A DNA stretch of 64,000 nt from Martinezella lusitana. Its GTDB lineage: Bacteria; Pseudomonadota; Alphaproteobacteria; Rhizobiales; Rhizobiaceae. Under the pieces are notes generated by a model. It had not been told where the DNA came from. It searched no databases and was given only the letters and a program-made list of their open reading frames with translations. Shown piece after piece: positions 17,332 through 26,450 of the stretch (position 1 is the first letter of the stretch; the number at the start of each line of letters is the position of its first letter). The position numbers and the translations under genes were made by a program. The DNA lies in contig NZ_JAFEVL010000045.1 of the NCBI RefSeq assembly GCF_016901135.1, forward strand, positions 124,001-188,000, in the 5' to 3' direction.

Positions 17332-18507
17332 ATGGCCGAACCATTCAACGATGATTTCTTCCATAAATTGACGGGTTTCACCCGTTTCGAGGGCGTTACC
17401 GACAGCGCGAATTACCGTCCGCTTCCCGATGATTGGCTGCTGGCGGTGGCCGATATCGTCAGTTCGACCAAGGCCATCGCCTCCGGTCACTACAAATCCG
17501 TCAACATGGCCGGCGCCAGTATGATCTCCGCCGTGCTCAACGCCTTGGACAAGGGCGACTACCCCTTCGTTTTCGGTGGGGACGGTGCCCTGGTCGCCAT
17601 TCCGCCGTCAGGAGAGGCGCGGGTGCGGCAGGCGCTCGCGGCGGTGCGGACGTGGGTCAGGGAAGAATTGCAGCTCGATCTGCGCACGGCGCTGGTGCCC
17701 ATGTCGGCCGTCCGCAGCGAGGGGCTGGACGTTATGGTCGCCCGTTTCAGCCCGAGCGACTACGTCTCCTACGCCATGTTCTTCGGTGGCGGCACGAGCT
17801 GGGCGGAAAGACAGATGAAGGCGGGAAATTTCATCGTCGAGGCGGCCGCGCCGGAGGCGAGACCGGACCTCACCGGCCTGTCCTGTCGCTGGAATCCGAT
17901 CAAGGCCCATAATGGCGAGATCGTTTCGATCATCGCGGTTCCCGGGAATGGCGGCAACAGCGCGAAATTCCAACAGCTCGTCGCCGATATCATCGCCATT
18001 TCCAGAGAGCAGAGCCGTGACGCCCATCCTGTGCCGGTCGAGGGACCGACGCCGTCGCTGATCTTCGACGGCGCCGACATCGAGGCGCGTGCCTCGGCTG
18101 CGCCCGCCGATCGCTGGCGCCGCAAGCTTGCTGTTGCCCTGCAGATCGTTGCTGTCTACATCCTCGACAAGTTCGGGCTCCGTGTGGCGACTTTTGACGC
18201 CAAGGTCTACAGGCGTGATCTCGCCGCGAATTCCGATTTTCGTAAATTCGACGATGGCCTGAAGATGACAATCGACGTCGATACGGCGCATCTCGCGCGC
18301 ATCGAGGCGCGTCTGCGTCAGGCAGAGGCGGAAGGGGTTTGCCGTTATGGGCTGCATCGCCAGGACAGTGCTCTGATGACGTGCTTCGTGCCAACGCCCT
18401 TGATGCGCGACCACATGCATTTCATCGATGGGGCCAGTGGCGGCTATGCGATGGCGGCCATGGCGTTGCGGGGCAAGCAGCCATCCGAACTCACAGCCGG
18501 CGAATGA
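17332..18507 (+). CDS. DUF3095 protein with cyclase-like motifs
   Basis: About 391 residues, matching my memory of DUF3095, a family of unknown function. What can be seen: WLLAVADIVSSTKAIASGHYKSVNM near residue 40 and YPFVFGGDGALVAIPP near 80 look like the two metal-Asp motifs of class III nucleotidyl cyclases. A second half (residues about 250-390) has IVAVYILDKFGLRVATFDA and ends in a small-residue-rich tail. Cyclase or nucleotide-binding activity is inferred. The ATG at 17332 is preferred to 17314 because AAGGGGG lies 8 bases before it. It sits between two cyclase genes. Confidence 0.72.
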   Translation: MAEPFNDDFFHKLTGFTRFEGVTDSANYRPLPDDWLLAVADIVSSTKAIASGHYKSVNMAGASMISAVLNALDKGDYPFVFGGDGALVAIPPSGEARVRQALAAVRTWVREELQLDLRTALVPMSAVRSEGLDVMVARFSPSDYVSYAMFFGGGTSWAERQMKAGNFIVEAAAPEARPDLTGLSCRWNPIKAHNGEIVSIIAVPGNGGNSAKFQQLVADIIAISREQSRDAHPVPVEGPTPSLIFDGADIEARASAAPADRWRRKLAVALQIVAVYILDKFGLRVATFDAKVYRRDLAANSDFRKFDDGLKMTIDVDTAHLARIEARLRQAEAEGVCRYGLHRQDSALMTCFVPTPLMRDHMHFIDGASGGYAMAAMALRGKQPSELTAGE

Positions 18508-18862
18508 TTTCGGCCGCTCGCGCGGTGATAGCGATTTTATCGGCCCATGTCGGTCTCACCCATTGTTTGAGCGGCATTTTCGCCCTATCTGAAAGAGAAC
18601 AAAACGAGAGTCGGCGATTTTGCCGGCTGTCTCTTGCTGCACCTCTATGCGTCGGGCGCGAGGGAAAAAGTGCAGCCAAATCTTTTATGGCGCCGGCGCG
18701 ATCCAGAATTTCTGGGGGAGCGCGCCGTCGTCTGTCGCATAATTATTTCATCCGACCTCAGCCGATGGGCCGGTGTTGCTGCTGGTGATCAGCCCGCCGC
18801 ACATGGTGTCCGGTGTATTGCCGGGGCGGAGCAATGGGAATCGCAAGGATAGGCCGCGGAAA
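18508..18862. other. 355-bp intergenic region, no gene seen
   Basis: Lies between the DUF3095 gene and the second cyclase. Short frames on both strands lack ribosome sites and recognisable products. GAGTCGGC (18607-18614) and GCCGGCTGTC (18622-18631) could form a weak stem. It probably holds the promoter of the cyclase gene, but no convincing -35/-10 pair is seen. Confidence 0.4.
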
Positions 18863-20200
18863 ATGACTGTTCATTCGACTGTTTCAGATATTCTTCTCGA
18901 CAAGGTTGCTGAATGGCTGACGCAGGCGGCGCTGACGGGCGAGAACCTGGAGAGCATCGTTCGCGGTTTCTGCGAGCGCATGGCGGCTTCCGGCCTTCCG
19001 GTTGCGCGCGTGCATCTGACCTTTTCGATGTTGCATCCCCTCTATGACGCGCTTGGCTTCACCTGGCGCCGGGCCGGCGGATTGACGATCGAGGGCTACC
19101 GGCATGTGAACGACAAGCCGGAACGTTTCATGCAGAGCCCCTATTACTATCTTCTGTCCAACGGTCTCCTGCACCTGCGCCGCCGGATCGACACCGACGG
19201 TCCTCTGGAGTTTCCTGTTTTCGAGGACCTGCGCAAGGAGAAGGTGACAGACTACCTGGCCTTCGTGCAGACCTTCGGCGCCGGCTCGGTTCAGGGCATG
19301 ATGGGGTCCTGGTCGACAGACAGCGTCGGCGGCTTCAGCGAGGAGATGATCGGCGCGCTGATGCGCATGCAGAACCATCTGGCCATGGCTGCCAAGATGG
19401 CGGTTCTCGGCAAGCTCGCCAACAACATGCTGACCACCTATCTCGGCGGCGATGCCGGCAAGCGCGTGCTGAATGGCCAGATCCGCCGCGGTGACGGCGA
19501 GACGATCCGTGCAGCACTGGTCATGGGCGACATGCGGCAATCGACCGTCTATGCCGAAAAGGAAGGACGGCAGGCCTATATCGATACGCTGAACGAATTC
19601 TTCGATGCCATTGCCGCGCCGTTCAACCGCAACGGCGGCGAAATCCTGAGCTTTCTCGGCGATGGATTTCTCGCCGTCTATCCCTGCGGACGGCATAAGG
19701 ATCCGTCCAAAGTTGCCTGCGAGGCGGCTCTGTCGGCGGTATTCGAGGCCCAGCGCCGCGTGGCCGCGCTGAACAAGGATCGTCAGGCTCGCAGCCTGAG
19801 CGAAGTGCGCTATGGCATCGGCCTGCATGTCGGCAACGTCATGTTCGGCAATGTCGGGCTGAAGGATCGCCTCACGTTCTCGGCCTTCGGCGCTGCCGTC
19901 AACGAAGTGGAACGGTTGCAGTCCCTCACCAAGAAATATGGGACCGAAGTGGTCGCGAGCCAGGCATTCTCCGGCTACACCGGCAGCGAGTGGGGCAAGC
20001 TCGGTGAAGAGAAGTTAAGAGGCGTGCGCCAGCGTTTTACCGTCGTTTCCCCGAAGGCTAGCACCATTGCCAACGGCACGACGGAGATCTTCCATGATGC
20101 GGCAATCGATGCTCTGTCCGAGGCCGAGCAGGTCATTCTGCTGCACAGGGACGCCAAGAAGTTCGAAAGCCGTCTTCAAGTCGAAAAGCTCGCTCCATGA
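18863..20200 (+). CDS. Divergent class III nucleotidyl cyclase, soluble
   Basis: About 445 residues without TM segments. Residues 1-200 form an N-terminal domain typical of rhizobial cyclases (HLTFSMLHPLYDALGFTWRR). The catalytic domain spans about 210-380. Metal Asps are in VMGDMRQST and SFLGDGFLAVY. The purine-specifying Lys is replaced by Ser (SFLGD for KFIGD) and the partner Asp by Ala (FGAAVN for IGDTVN), while Asn and Arg of NEVERLQ remain. Substrate may be unusual. A tail of about 50 residues follows. ATG 18863 follows a weak GGAT/GGCCGCGGA region; upstream in-frame starts have no better site. Confidence 0.82.
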   Translation: MTVHSTVSDILLDKVAEWLTQAALTGENLESIVRGFCERMAASGLPVARVHLTFSMLHPLYDALGFTWRRAGGLTIEGYRHVNDKPERFMQSPYYYLLSNGLLHLRRRIDTDGPLEFPVFEDLRKEKVTDYLAFVQTFGAGSVQGMMGSWSTDSVGGFSEEMIGALMRMQNHLAMAAKMAVLGKLANNMLTTYLGGDAGKRVLNGQIRRGDGETIRAALVMGDMRQSTVYAEKEGRQAYIDTLNEFFDAIAAPFNRNGGEILSFLGDGFLAVYPCGRHKDPSKVACEAALSAVFEAQRRVAALNKDRQARSLSEVRYGIGLHVGNVMFGNVGLKDRLTFSAFGAAVNEVERLQSLTKKYGTEVVASQAFSGYTGSEWGKLGEEKLRGVRQRFTVVSPKASTIANGTTEIFHDAAIDALSEAEQVILLHRDAKKFESRLQVEKLAP

Positions 20201-20361
20201 GCTCCGTGGCTGGCTAGTTCAGCATAAGCCGATACATCACTGGAAACACGACAGTTTTTTAACAGTCTCGCCATCACTTTGACCAGCTAGACACCCGTTA
20301 TGGCCTACGTTAGTGTGCCGTATAAGGCCACAAAGGTCATGTGAGCGGGAAGCAATTTGGT

Positions 20362-22275
20362 ATGGCGTCTGAGACTGATCTGCTGCGTATTGAGAACCTC
20401 GACGTCTCGTTCTCGCTTTATGGGGACAAACTGCGTGTCGTCAAAAATGCCAATCTGAGGGTGCTTCCCGGCAAGGTCACGGCCTTGGTCGGCGAATCCG
20501 GCTCCGGCAAGTCGATCATCAGCCAGTCGATCATGGGAATCCTCCCGAATGCGGCGCAGGCAACCGGCCGTATTCTCTTTACCGATCCGCTCGACGGCCA
20601 GACCACCGATATCCTTCCACTACCGCGCGATGGCATTGCGATGCGCAGGCTGCGCGGCGCGCGCATGGCCACTATCTTTCAGGAGCCGATGACCTCGCTG
20701 TCGCCGCTGCACACCGTCGGCAACCAGATCAGCGAAGCGCTTCGCATCCACACCCCTGGAATCAACAGGGCCGAGCAGCGCGAGAAGACCGAGGAAATGC
20801 TGAGCCTTGTTGGCTTCCAGGATCCCTACCACACGTTCGACCGCTATCCTTTCGAGCTCTCGGGCGGCATGCGTCAGCGTGCGATGATCGCCATGGCGCT
20901 GATCTGCAATCCGGCGCTGCTGATTGCCGACGAGCCGACGACGGCTTTGGACGTCACCATCCAGGCGCAGATCCTCGGCCTGCTGCGCAATCTTCAGCAG
21001 ACCTTCAACATGGCGATGCTTTTGATCACCCATGATCTCGGCGTCGTTGCCAACATGGCCGACGAGGTAGTCGTCATCTATCACGGCGAGATCATGGAGG
21101 CGGGGCCGGTCGAAACGATCTTCCGCCAGCCGCAGCATCGCTATCTGAAGGCTTTGATGACGGCCGTGCCGCATTTCGACATGAAACCCGGCGAGCGGCT
21201 GAAATCCCTGCGGGACGTTCCCGTCAATCTCGGCACCTTCTCCGGCAAGAAGAAGCTCATCAGCAGCGGTTCGAGCACGGCCGGCAAGGCAGCACCCGAG
21301 ATCCTGCTCAGCGTGCGCAATCTGACCAAGACCTATAGCTCGAAGGCCGGCGGGCTGTTCGGCCGGCGGGATGGCACGAAGTTCCACGCTGTTGATGACG
21401 TCAGTTTCGATATCCGCCGCGGCGAGTGTCTGGGCCTCGTCGGCGAGAGCGGCTGCGGCAAGACGACGGTGAGCAAGATCCTCATGCGGGCCGTCACCGC
21501 AGACAGCGGATCCGTCAGCTTCGACGGCGGCGACGGCAAGATCGATGTGCTCGCCGCCAAGGGCGATGCGCTGATGGACCTGCGCACAAAGATACAGATG
21601 GTCTTCCAGGATCCGGTTTCGTCTCTTTCGCCGCGCATGACGATCCGCAATATTCTGAGCGAACCCCTGGAGATCCACGGGCATGGCGACAGCGCCGACC
21701 GCAAGGAGAAGGTCAACGGGTTGATGCAGGCGATCGGGCTCGATAAGCATTATCTGAGCCGCTACCCCCACAGCTTTTCCGGGGGACAGCGCCAGCGCAT
21801 CGGCATCGCACGCGCCCTGGCGCTCGGCCCGCAACTGCTGATCCTGGATGAGCCCGTTTCGGCGCTCGACGTTTCGGTGCAGGCGCAGATCCTCAATCTT
21901 CTCAAGGATTTGCAAAAGGGGCTCGGGCTCACCTACCTGTTCATCTCGCACAATCTCGCCGTGGTCGACTATATGGCCGATCGCATCGCGGTCATGGCGC
22001 GAGGTCGCATCGTCGAAATCGCGCCGCGCGAAATCATTCTTCGCGATCCCGTCCATCCCTACACCCGCTCGCTGCTTGCAGCCGTCCCATTCCCCGATCT
22101 CGACCGGCCGCTCAACTTCTCTGCCCTGAACAGCGAGGGTCCGGCCGCCAGGCAGAAATGGGGGCCGCAATTCTCGGAGGGGACGGATGGGGAGCTCGCC
22201 TATGCGGATCTCGGCGGCGGCCATTTCGTCCGCGCTCGCCGTGGCGTCGATGTTCAGGAGTTGCGCACGTGGTAA
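20362..22275 (+). CDS. Peptide-type ABC importer ATPase, two fused domains (YejF/DppDF-like)
   Basis: About 637 residues with two complete ATPase domains. The first has GESGSGKS (near 41), LSGGMRQRAMIAMAL and LLIADEPTTALD. The second has GESGCGKT (near 362), FSGGQRQRIGIARAL and LLILDEPVSALD. It powers import by the SBP and permeases encoded just downstream. Single-polypeptide ATPases of this kind are typical of YejF. The ATG at 20362 has GGGAAG 9 bases upstream; GTG 20341 is an alternative. The stop overlaps the SBP start by 7 bases. Confidence 0.9.
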   Translation: MASETDLLRIENLDVSFSLYGDKLRVVKNANLRVLPGKVTALVGESGSGKSIISQSIMGILPNAAQATGRILFTDPLDGQTTDILPLPRDGIAMRRLRGARMATIFQEPMTSLSPLHTVGNQISEALRIHTPGINRAEQREKTEEMLSLVGFQDPYHTFDRYPFELSGGMRQRAMIAMALICNPALLIADEPTTALDVTIQAQILGLLRNLQQTFNMAMLLITHDLGVVANMADEVVVIYHGEIMEAGPVETIFRQPQHRYLKALMTAVPHFDMKPGERLKSLRDVPVNLGTFSGKKKLISSGSSTAGKAAPEILLSVRNLTKTYSSKAGGLFGRRDGTKFHAVDDVSFDIRRGECLGLVGESGCGKTTVSKILMRAVTADSGSVSFDGGDGKIDVLAAKGDALMDLRTKIQMVFQDPVSSLSPRMTIRNILSEPLEIHGHGDSADRKEKVNGLMQAIGLDKHYLSRYPHSFSGGQRQRIGIARALALGPQLLILDEPVSALDVSVQAQILNLLKDLQKGLGLTYLFISHNLAVVDYMADRIAVMARGRIVEIAPREIILRDPVHPYTRSLLAAVPFPDLDRPLNFSALNSEGPAARQKWGPQFSEGTDGELAYADLGGGHFVRARRGVDVQELRTW

Positions 22276-24185
22276 CTCGTCGAACCTTCCTTGGCCTATT
22301 GGCCTCTACCGTACTGCCGCAGCCTCTTATGGCGGCGGATATCGACAACGAGCCGGATTATCTCGCCGATTGGCTGAGGGCCGGCCAGATGCCGCATCTT
22401 GCCAAGCGCCTGCCGAAATTTCCGCGCATCGTCAGCGTCGCCGCCATGGGCCGTGCGCCGGGCCGCTATGGCGGTTCCGTGCGCACCATCATCGGCAGCC
22501 AGAACGACATTCGCTTCATGACGATCTACGGCTATGCCCGTCTTGTCGGGTATGACCGCACCCTTTCGCTGCAGCCGGACATTCTCGAGTCCTTTTCCGC
22601 GGTCAACGATATGGTCTTCACCTTCAAGCTGCGTGACGGGCACAAATGGTCTGACGGCCATCCCCTGACGTCGAGCGATTTCCGCTATTGGTGGGAAGAT
22701 GTCATCCTCAACAAGCAGCTGACACCCGGCGGCGGCGCTCTCGAATTGCGCCCGCACGGCAACCTGCCGCGTTTCGAGGTGCTCGACGAGCTGACGGTGC
22801 GCTATTCCTGGGATGACCCCAATCCGGATTTCCTGCCGAGCCTGGCCGCGCCGCAGCCTCTCGTCATTCTCGGCCCCGGTCATTATCTGAAGCAGTTCCA
22901 CAAGAAATATCAGGATAACATTCGCCTTTCCTCGCTGATGCAGGAAAACCGGGTGAAGAAATGGCAGGATCTCCATATCAAGATGGGCCGGGCCTATCGG
23001 CCTGAGAATCCCAATCTGCCGGTGCTGGACCCCTGGCGGAACACGACGCCGCCGCCGGCCGAGCAGTTCGTCTTCGAGCGCAATCCCTATTTCCACCGCG
23101 TCGACGAAAACGGCCGGCAGCTGCCCTATATCGACCGGTTCATCCTGAACATCAGCTCGTCGGCGATCATTGCCGCCAAGACCGGTGCGGGTGAAAGCGA
23201 TCTGCAGGCGACCGGGATCGACTTCAATGACTATACATTCCTGAAGGATGCGGAGAAGCGCTATCCGATCAAGGTCAATCTCTGGAAAATGGCGCGCGGT
23301 TCGCGCGTTGCGCTGTTTCCGAACCTGAACAGCGCCGATCCGGTCTGGCGCGACGTTCTGCGCGACGTGAGAGTGCGCCGGGCGCTGTCGCTGGCGATCG
23401 ATCGCCATGAGATCAACATGGCTGTCTTCTACGGTCTCGGAACGGAAAGCGCCGACACTATTCTACCGGACAGCCCTCTCTTCAGGCCGGAATATGCCTC
23501 GGCCTGGATCTCCCATGACCCGGATCAGGCCAATGCACTGCTCGATGCCGCCGGCCTCGACAAACGTGACGAGGATGGCACGCGCTTTTTGCCGGACGGT
23601 CGGCGAATGGAGATCACCGTGGAGACGCCCGGTGAAAGCACGCTGGATTCCGACGTTCTGGAGCTGGTCACCGATCATTGGCGCAAGGTCGGCATCGCGC
23701 TTTATACCCGCGTATCACAGCGCGATATCTTCCGCAGCCGCGCCATGGGCGGCCGGATTCTGATGTCGCTTTGGTACGGCCTCGACAATGGCGTGCCCAC
23801 GGCCGACATGAATCCCGGCGAACTCGCCCCGACCATGGACGACCAGATGCAATGGCCGCTCTGGGGCATGTACTATCTGTCGCGTCAGACCCAGGGAGCG
23901 GCACCCGACGTGCCGGAAGCGGCAAAATTGGTCAAGCTGCTTGGCGAATGGGAAACGGCAGCCTCCTCCTTCGAGCGCGCCGAGATATGGCACCAGATGC
24001 TGGCAATCTATACCGATCATGTTTTCTCCATCGGCCTGATCAATGCCACGCTCCAGCCGATCGTACATTCGGCGCGCATGCAGAACGTGCCCGAAAAGGC
24101 GCTCTACGGTTTCGATCCGACCTGTTATCTCGGCGTCTACATGCCGGATACCTTCTGGATGAAGGAGGATCGGCCCAATGCTTAA
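22269..24185 (+). CDS. Family 5 extracellular solute-binding protein with Tat-like signal
   Basis: About 638 residues of the peptide/nickel SBP family. VTRRTFLGLLASTVLPQPLMA resembles a twin-arginine signal, cleaved near residue 21. Family features include SVRTIIGSQND, YRPENPNLPVLDPWRNT and RRALSLAIDRHEINMAVFYG. The start is GTG 22269, which overlaps the ATPase stop (GTGGTAA) and gives the signal peptide at once. The substrate is unknown; YejA-type relatives bind oligopeptides. It overlaps the next permease gene by 8 bases. Confidence 0.87.
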   Translation: MVTRRTFLGLLASTVLPQPLMAADIDNEPDYLADWLRAGQMPHLAKRLPKFPRIVSVAAMGRAPGRYGGSVRTIIGSQNDIRFMTIYGYARLVGYDRTLSLQPDILESFSAVNDMVFTFKLRDGHKWSDGHPLTSSDFRYWWEDVILNKQLTPGGGALELRPHGNLPRFEVLDELTVRYSWDDPNPDFLPSLAAPQPLVILGPGHYLKQFHKKYQDNIRLSSLMQENRVKKWQDLHIKMGRAYRPENPNLPVLDPWRNTTPPPAEQFVFERNPYFHRVDENGRQLPYIDRFILNISSSAIIAAKTGAGESDLQATGIDFNDYTFLKDAEKRYPIKVNLWKMARGSRVALFPNLNSADPVWRDVLRDVRVRRALSLAIDRHEINMAVFYGLGTESADTILPDSPLFRPEYASAWISHDPDQANALLDAAGLDKRDEDGTRFLPDGRRMEITVETPGESTLDSDVLELVTDHWRKVGIALYTRVSQRDIFRSRAMGGRILMSLWYGLDNGVPTADMNPGELAPTMDDQMQWPLWGMYYLSRQTQGAAPDVPEAAKLVKLLGEWETAASSFERAEIWHQMLAIYTDHVFSIGLINATLQPIVHSARMQNVPEKALYGFDPTCYLGVYMPDTFWMKEDRPNA

Positions 24186-25176
24186 ATATATTCTTTGGCG
24201 CATCGCGGTGATGATCCCGACATTGCTCGTGATCTCGATGCTGGTCTTCACCATCATCCAGTTGCCGCCAGGCGATTTCTTCGAAAGCCAGATTGCCGAG
24301 CTGCGTGCTCAGGGCGAAACCGCAAACCTGCAGGAGATAGAGGATCTCCGCCACGAATACGGGCTCGACCGGCCGATTGCGGTGCAATATGTCCGTTGGG
24401 TCGCCGGCATGCTGCATGGCAATTTCGGCTATTCCTTCGAATATCAGCTACCGGTATCGGATGTGGTCGGCGACCGGTTGTGGCTGACCATCCTCGTGTC
24501 GATGACGACGATCCTTTTGACGTGGCTGATCGCCTTCCCGATCGGCATCTATTCCGCCACTCATCAATATAGCTGGAGCGATTACGGCCTGACCTTCCTC
24601 GGGCTGCTCGGCATCGCCATTCCGAATTTCATGCTGGCGCTGATCCTGATGTATTTCGCCAATGTCTGGTTCGGTGTGTCCATCGGCCATCTGATGGATC
24701 AGAAATATCTGTCGCAGCCGATGAGCTGGGAAAAGATGCGCTCGATCCTCTCGCATCTCTGGATTCCGGTCATCATTGTCGGCACGGCCGGGACGGCCGG
24801 CATGATCCGCCGCCTTCGCGCCAACCTGCTTGACGAGATGCAGAAGCAATATGTCATCACTGCGCGCGCCAAGGGTCTGCATCCTTTGAGGGCGCTGGTG
24901 AAATATCCGCTGCGCATGGCGTTGAATTTCTTCGTGGCCGACATCGGTTCGATCCTGCCGTCGATCATCTCGGGCGCGGAAATCACCGCCATTGTTCTGT
25001 CGCTTGAAACGACAGGTCCGATGCTGATCAGGGCATTGCAGAGCCAGGACATGTATCTTGCTGGCTCCTTCCTGATGTTTCTGGCCTTCCTCAACGTTAT
25101 CGGGGTGCTGATCTCCGATATCGCCCTCGGCTTTCTCGATCCGCGCATCCGCTTGCAAGGCAGGAGCACAAAGTGA
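24178..25176 (+). CDS. Peptide-type ABC importer permease (YejB/DppB-like)
   Basis: A 332-residue inner-membrane subunit, starting MLKYILWRIAVMIPTLLVISMLVF with the first TM helix. HEYGLDRPIAVQYVRWV is the periplasmic loop typical of DppB proteins, and QYVITARAKGLHPLRALVKYPLRMAL is the EAA loop that contacts the ATPase. The ATG lies within the last codons of the SBP gene, and the stop overlaps the next start (GTGA). Confidence 0.92.
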   Translation: MLKYILWRIAVMIPTLLVISMLVFTIIQLPPGDFFESQIAELRAQGETANLQEIEDLRHEYGLDRPIAVQYVRWVAGMLHGNFGYSFEYQLPVSDVVGDRLWLTILVSMTTILLTWLIAFPIGIYSATHQYSWSDYGLTFLGLLGIAIPNFMLALILMYFANVWFGVSIGHLMDQKYLSQPMSWEKMRSILSHLWIPVIIVGTAGTAGMIRRLRANLLDEMQKQYVITARAKGLHPLRALVKYPLRMALNFFVADIGSILPSIISGAEITAIVLSLETTGPMLIRALQSQDMYLAGSFLMFLAFLNVIGVLISDIALGFLDPRIRLQGRSTK

Positions 25177-26348
25177 CCGCACCCCTGCCGCGCCCTGGCG
25201 CACCCCTGGAACACTATGTTTCGAGCGCGGACTTCGATCCGGACCAGTTCGAAGCCATGTCCGCCGGCCAGACGCGCTACTATCTGGCCTCGCAGAAGCG
25301 TCTCATGTGGTGGAAGTTCAAGAAGCACAAGCTTGCGCTTGCATCGGGCATTTTCCTGCTGTTGTGCTACAGCGTGATCGTGATTGCGGAATTCCTCGCG
25401 CCCTATGGGCTGCACACGCGCAACGTCGATTATATCCATTCGCCGCCGCAGATGATCCACCTCTTCAATAAAGGCGAGTTCGTCGGCCCATTCGTCTATG
25501 GTCGCAAGATGGCGCTCGATATCGATACGCTGCGCCGGAACTACACCGAGAATCCCGCCGACGTGCAGCCGATCCGCTTCTTCTGTCGCGGCGATGACTA
25601 TCGCTTCTGGGGGCTGGTGGATTCGGACCTTCATCTGGTCTGCCCTGCAGTCGGTGGACAGATGTATCTGCTTGGAACCGACCGGCTGGGTCGCGACGTG
25701 TTGTCGCGCATCATCTATGGCGCGCGAATCTCTCTGACGATCGGGTTGATCGGCATTTCCATAAGCTTCGTCCTCGGGATCGTCATCGGCGGCTTGGCCG
25801 GTTATCATGGCGGCCTGTTAGATCTTCTCGTGCAGCGGGTGATCGAGATCCTTCAATCGCTGCCGAGCCTGCCGCTATGGATGGCACTTGCCGCGATCAT
25901 GCCGGTGAGCTGGAGCCCGATCCTCATCTATTTCGGCATCACCATCATCCTTGGCATTCTCGACTGGACCGGTCTTGCGCGCGCCGTGCGTTCCAAGCTT
26001 TTATCCTTGCGTGAGGAGGATTATGTACTTGCAGCGCAGCTGATGGGCGCACCCACCCGGCGCATCATCGGTCGCCATCTCGTGCCCGGGTTCATGTCGC
26101 ATCTGATTGCCACCGCGACCATTTCCGTTCCGAGCATGATTCTCGGCGAAACGGCGCTGAGTTTCCTGGGGCTAGGCCTTCGCCCGCCGATCACCAGCTG
26201 GGGTATTCTTCTGACCGAGGCAAGGAGTGTCAGCGTGATTGCCTTCTATCCGTGGCTTCTTTTCCCGATGGTTCCGGTAATTTTAGTCATTCTGGCGTTC
26301 AACTTTTTAGGAGACGGCTTGCGCGATGCCGCCGATCCCTACAAATAG
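25173..26348 (+). CDS. Peptide-type ABC importer permease (YejE/DppC-like)
   Basis: A 391-residue permease with a long N-terminal section (about 60 residues before the first TM), an extended periplasmic loop and LGTDRLGRDVLSRIIYGARISLTIG, the DppC hallmark. The EAA loop is DYVLAAQLMGAPTRRIIGRHLVPGFMSHLIA. The size and large loop resemble YejE. GTG 25173 overlaps the previous stop. It ends the four-gene importer operon, whose order (ATPase, SBP, permease, permease) differs from yejABEF. Confidence 0.91.
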   Translation: MTAPLPRPGAPLEHYVSSADFDPDQFEAMSAGQTRYYLASQKRLMWWKFKKHKLALASGIFLLLCYSVIVIAEFLAPYGLHTRNVDYIHSPPQMIHLFNKGEFVGPFVYGRKMALDIDTLRRNYTENPADVQPIRFFCRGDDYRFWGLVDSDLHLVCPAVGGQMYLLGTDRLGRDVLSRIIYGARISLTIGLIGISISFVLGIVIGGLAGYHGGLLDLLVQRVIEILQSLPSLPLWMALAAIMPVSWSPILIYFGITIILGILDWTGLARAVRSKLLSLREEDYVLAAQLMGAPTRRIIGRHLVPGFMSHLIATATISVPSMILGETALSFLGLGLRPPITSWGILLTEARSVSVIAFYPWLLFPMVPVILVILAFNFLGDGLRDAADPYK

Positions 26349-26450
26349 CAGGGTGCAAGGCCAAGACAGGATTGCAATTCGAGGAGCGGCCGCGGTTGTT
26401 GTTTGCTGACAAGCCGCGTACATGACTTTCATCCCCTAGAGGTTTTGCCC

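Noticed and set aside
20620..22224. 534-codon open frame on the minus strand
   Set aside because: Antisense to the double ABC ATPase, with no recognisable domain.
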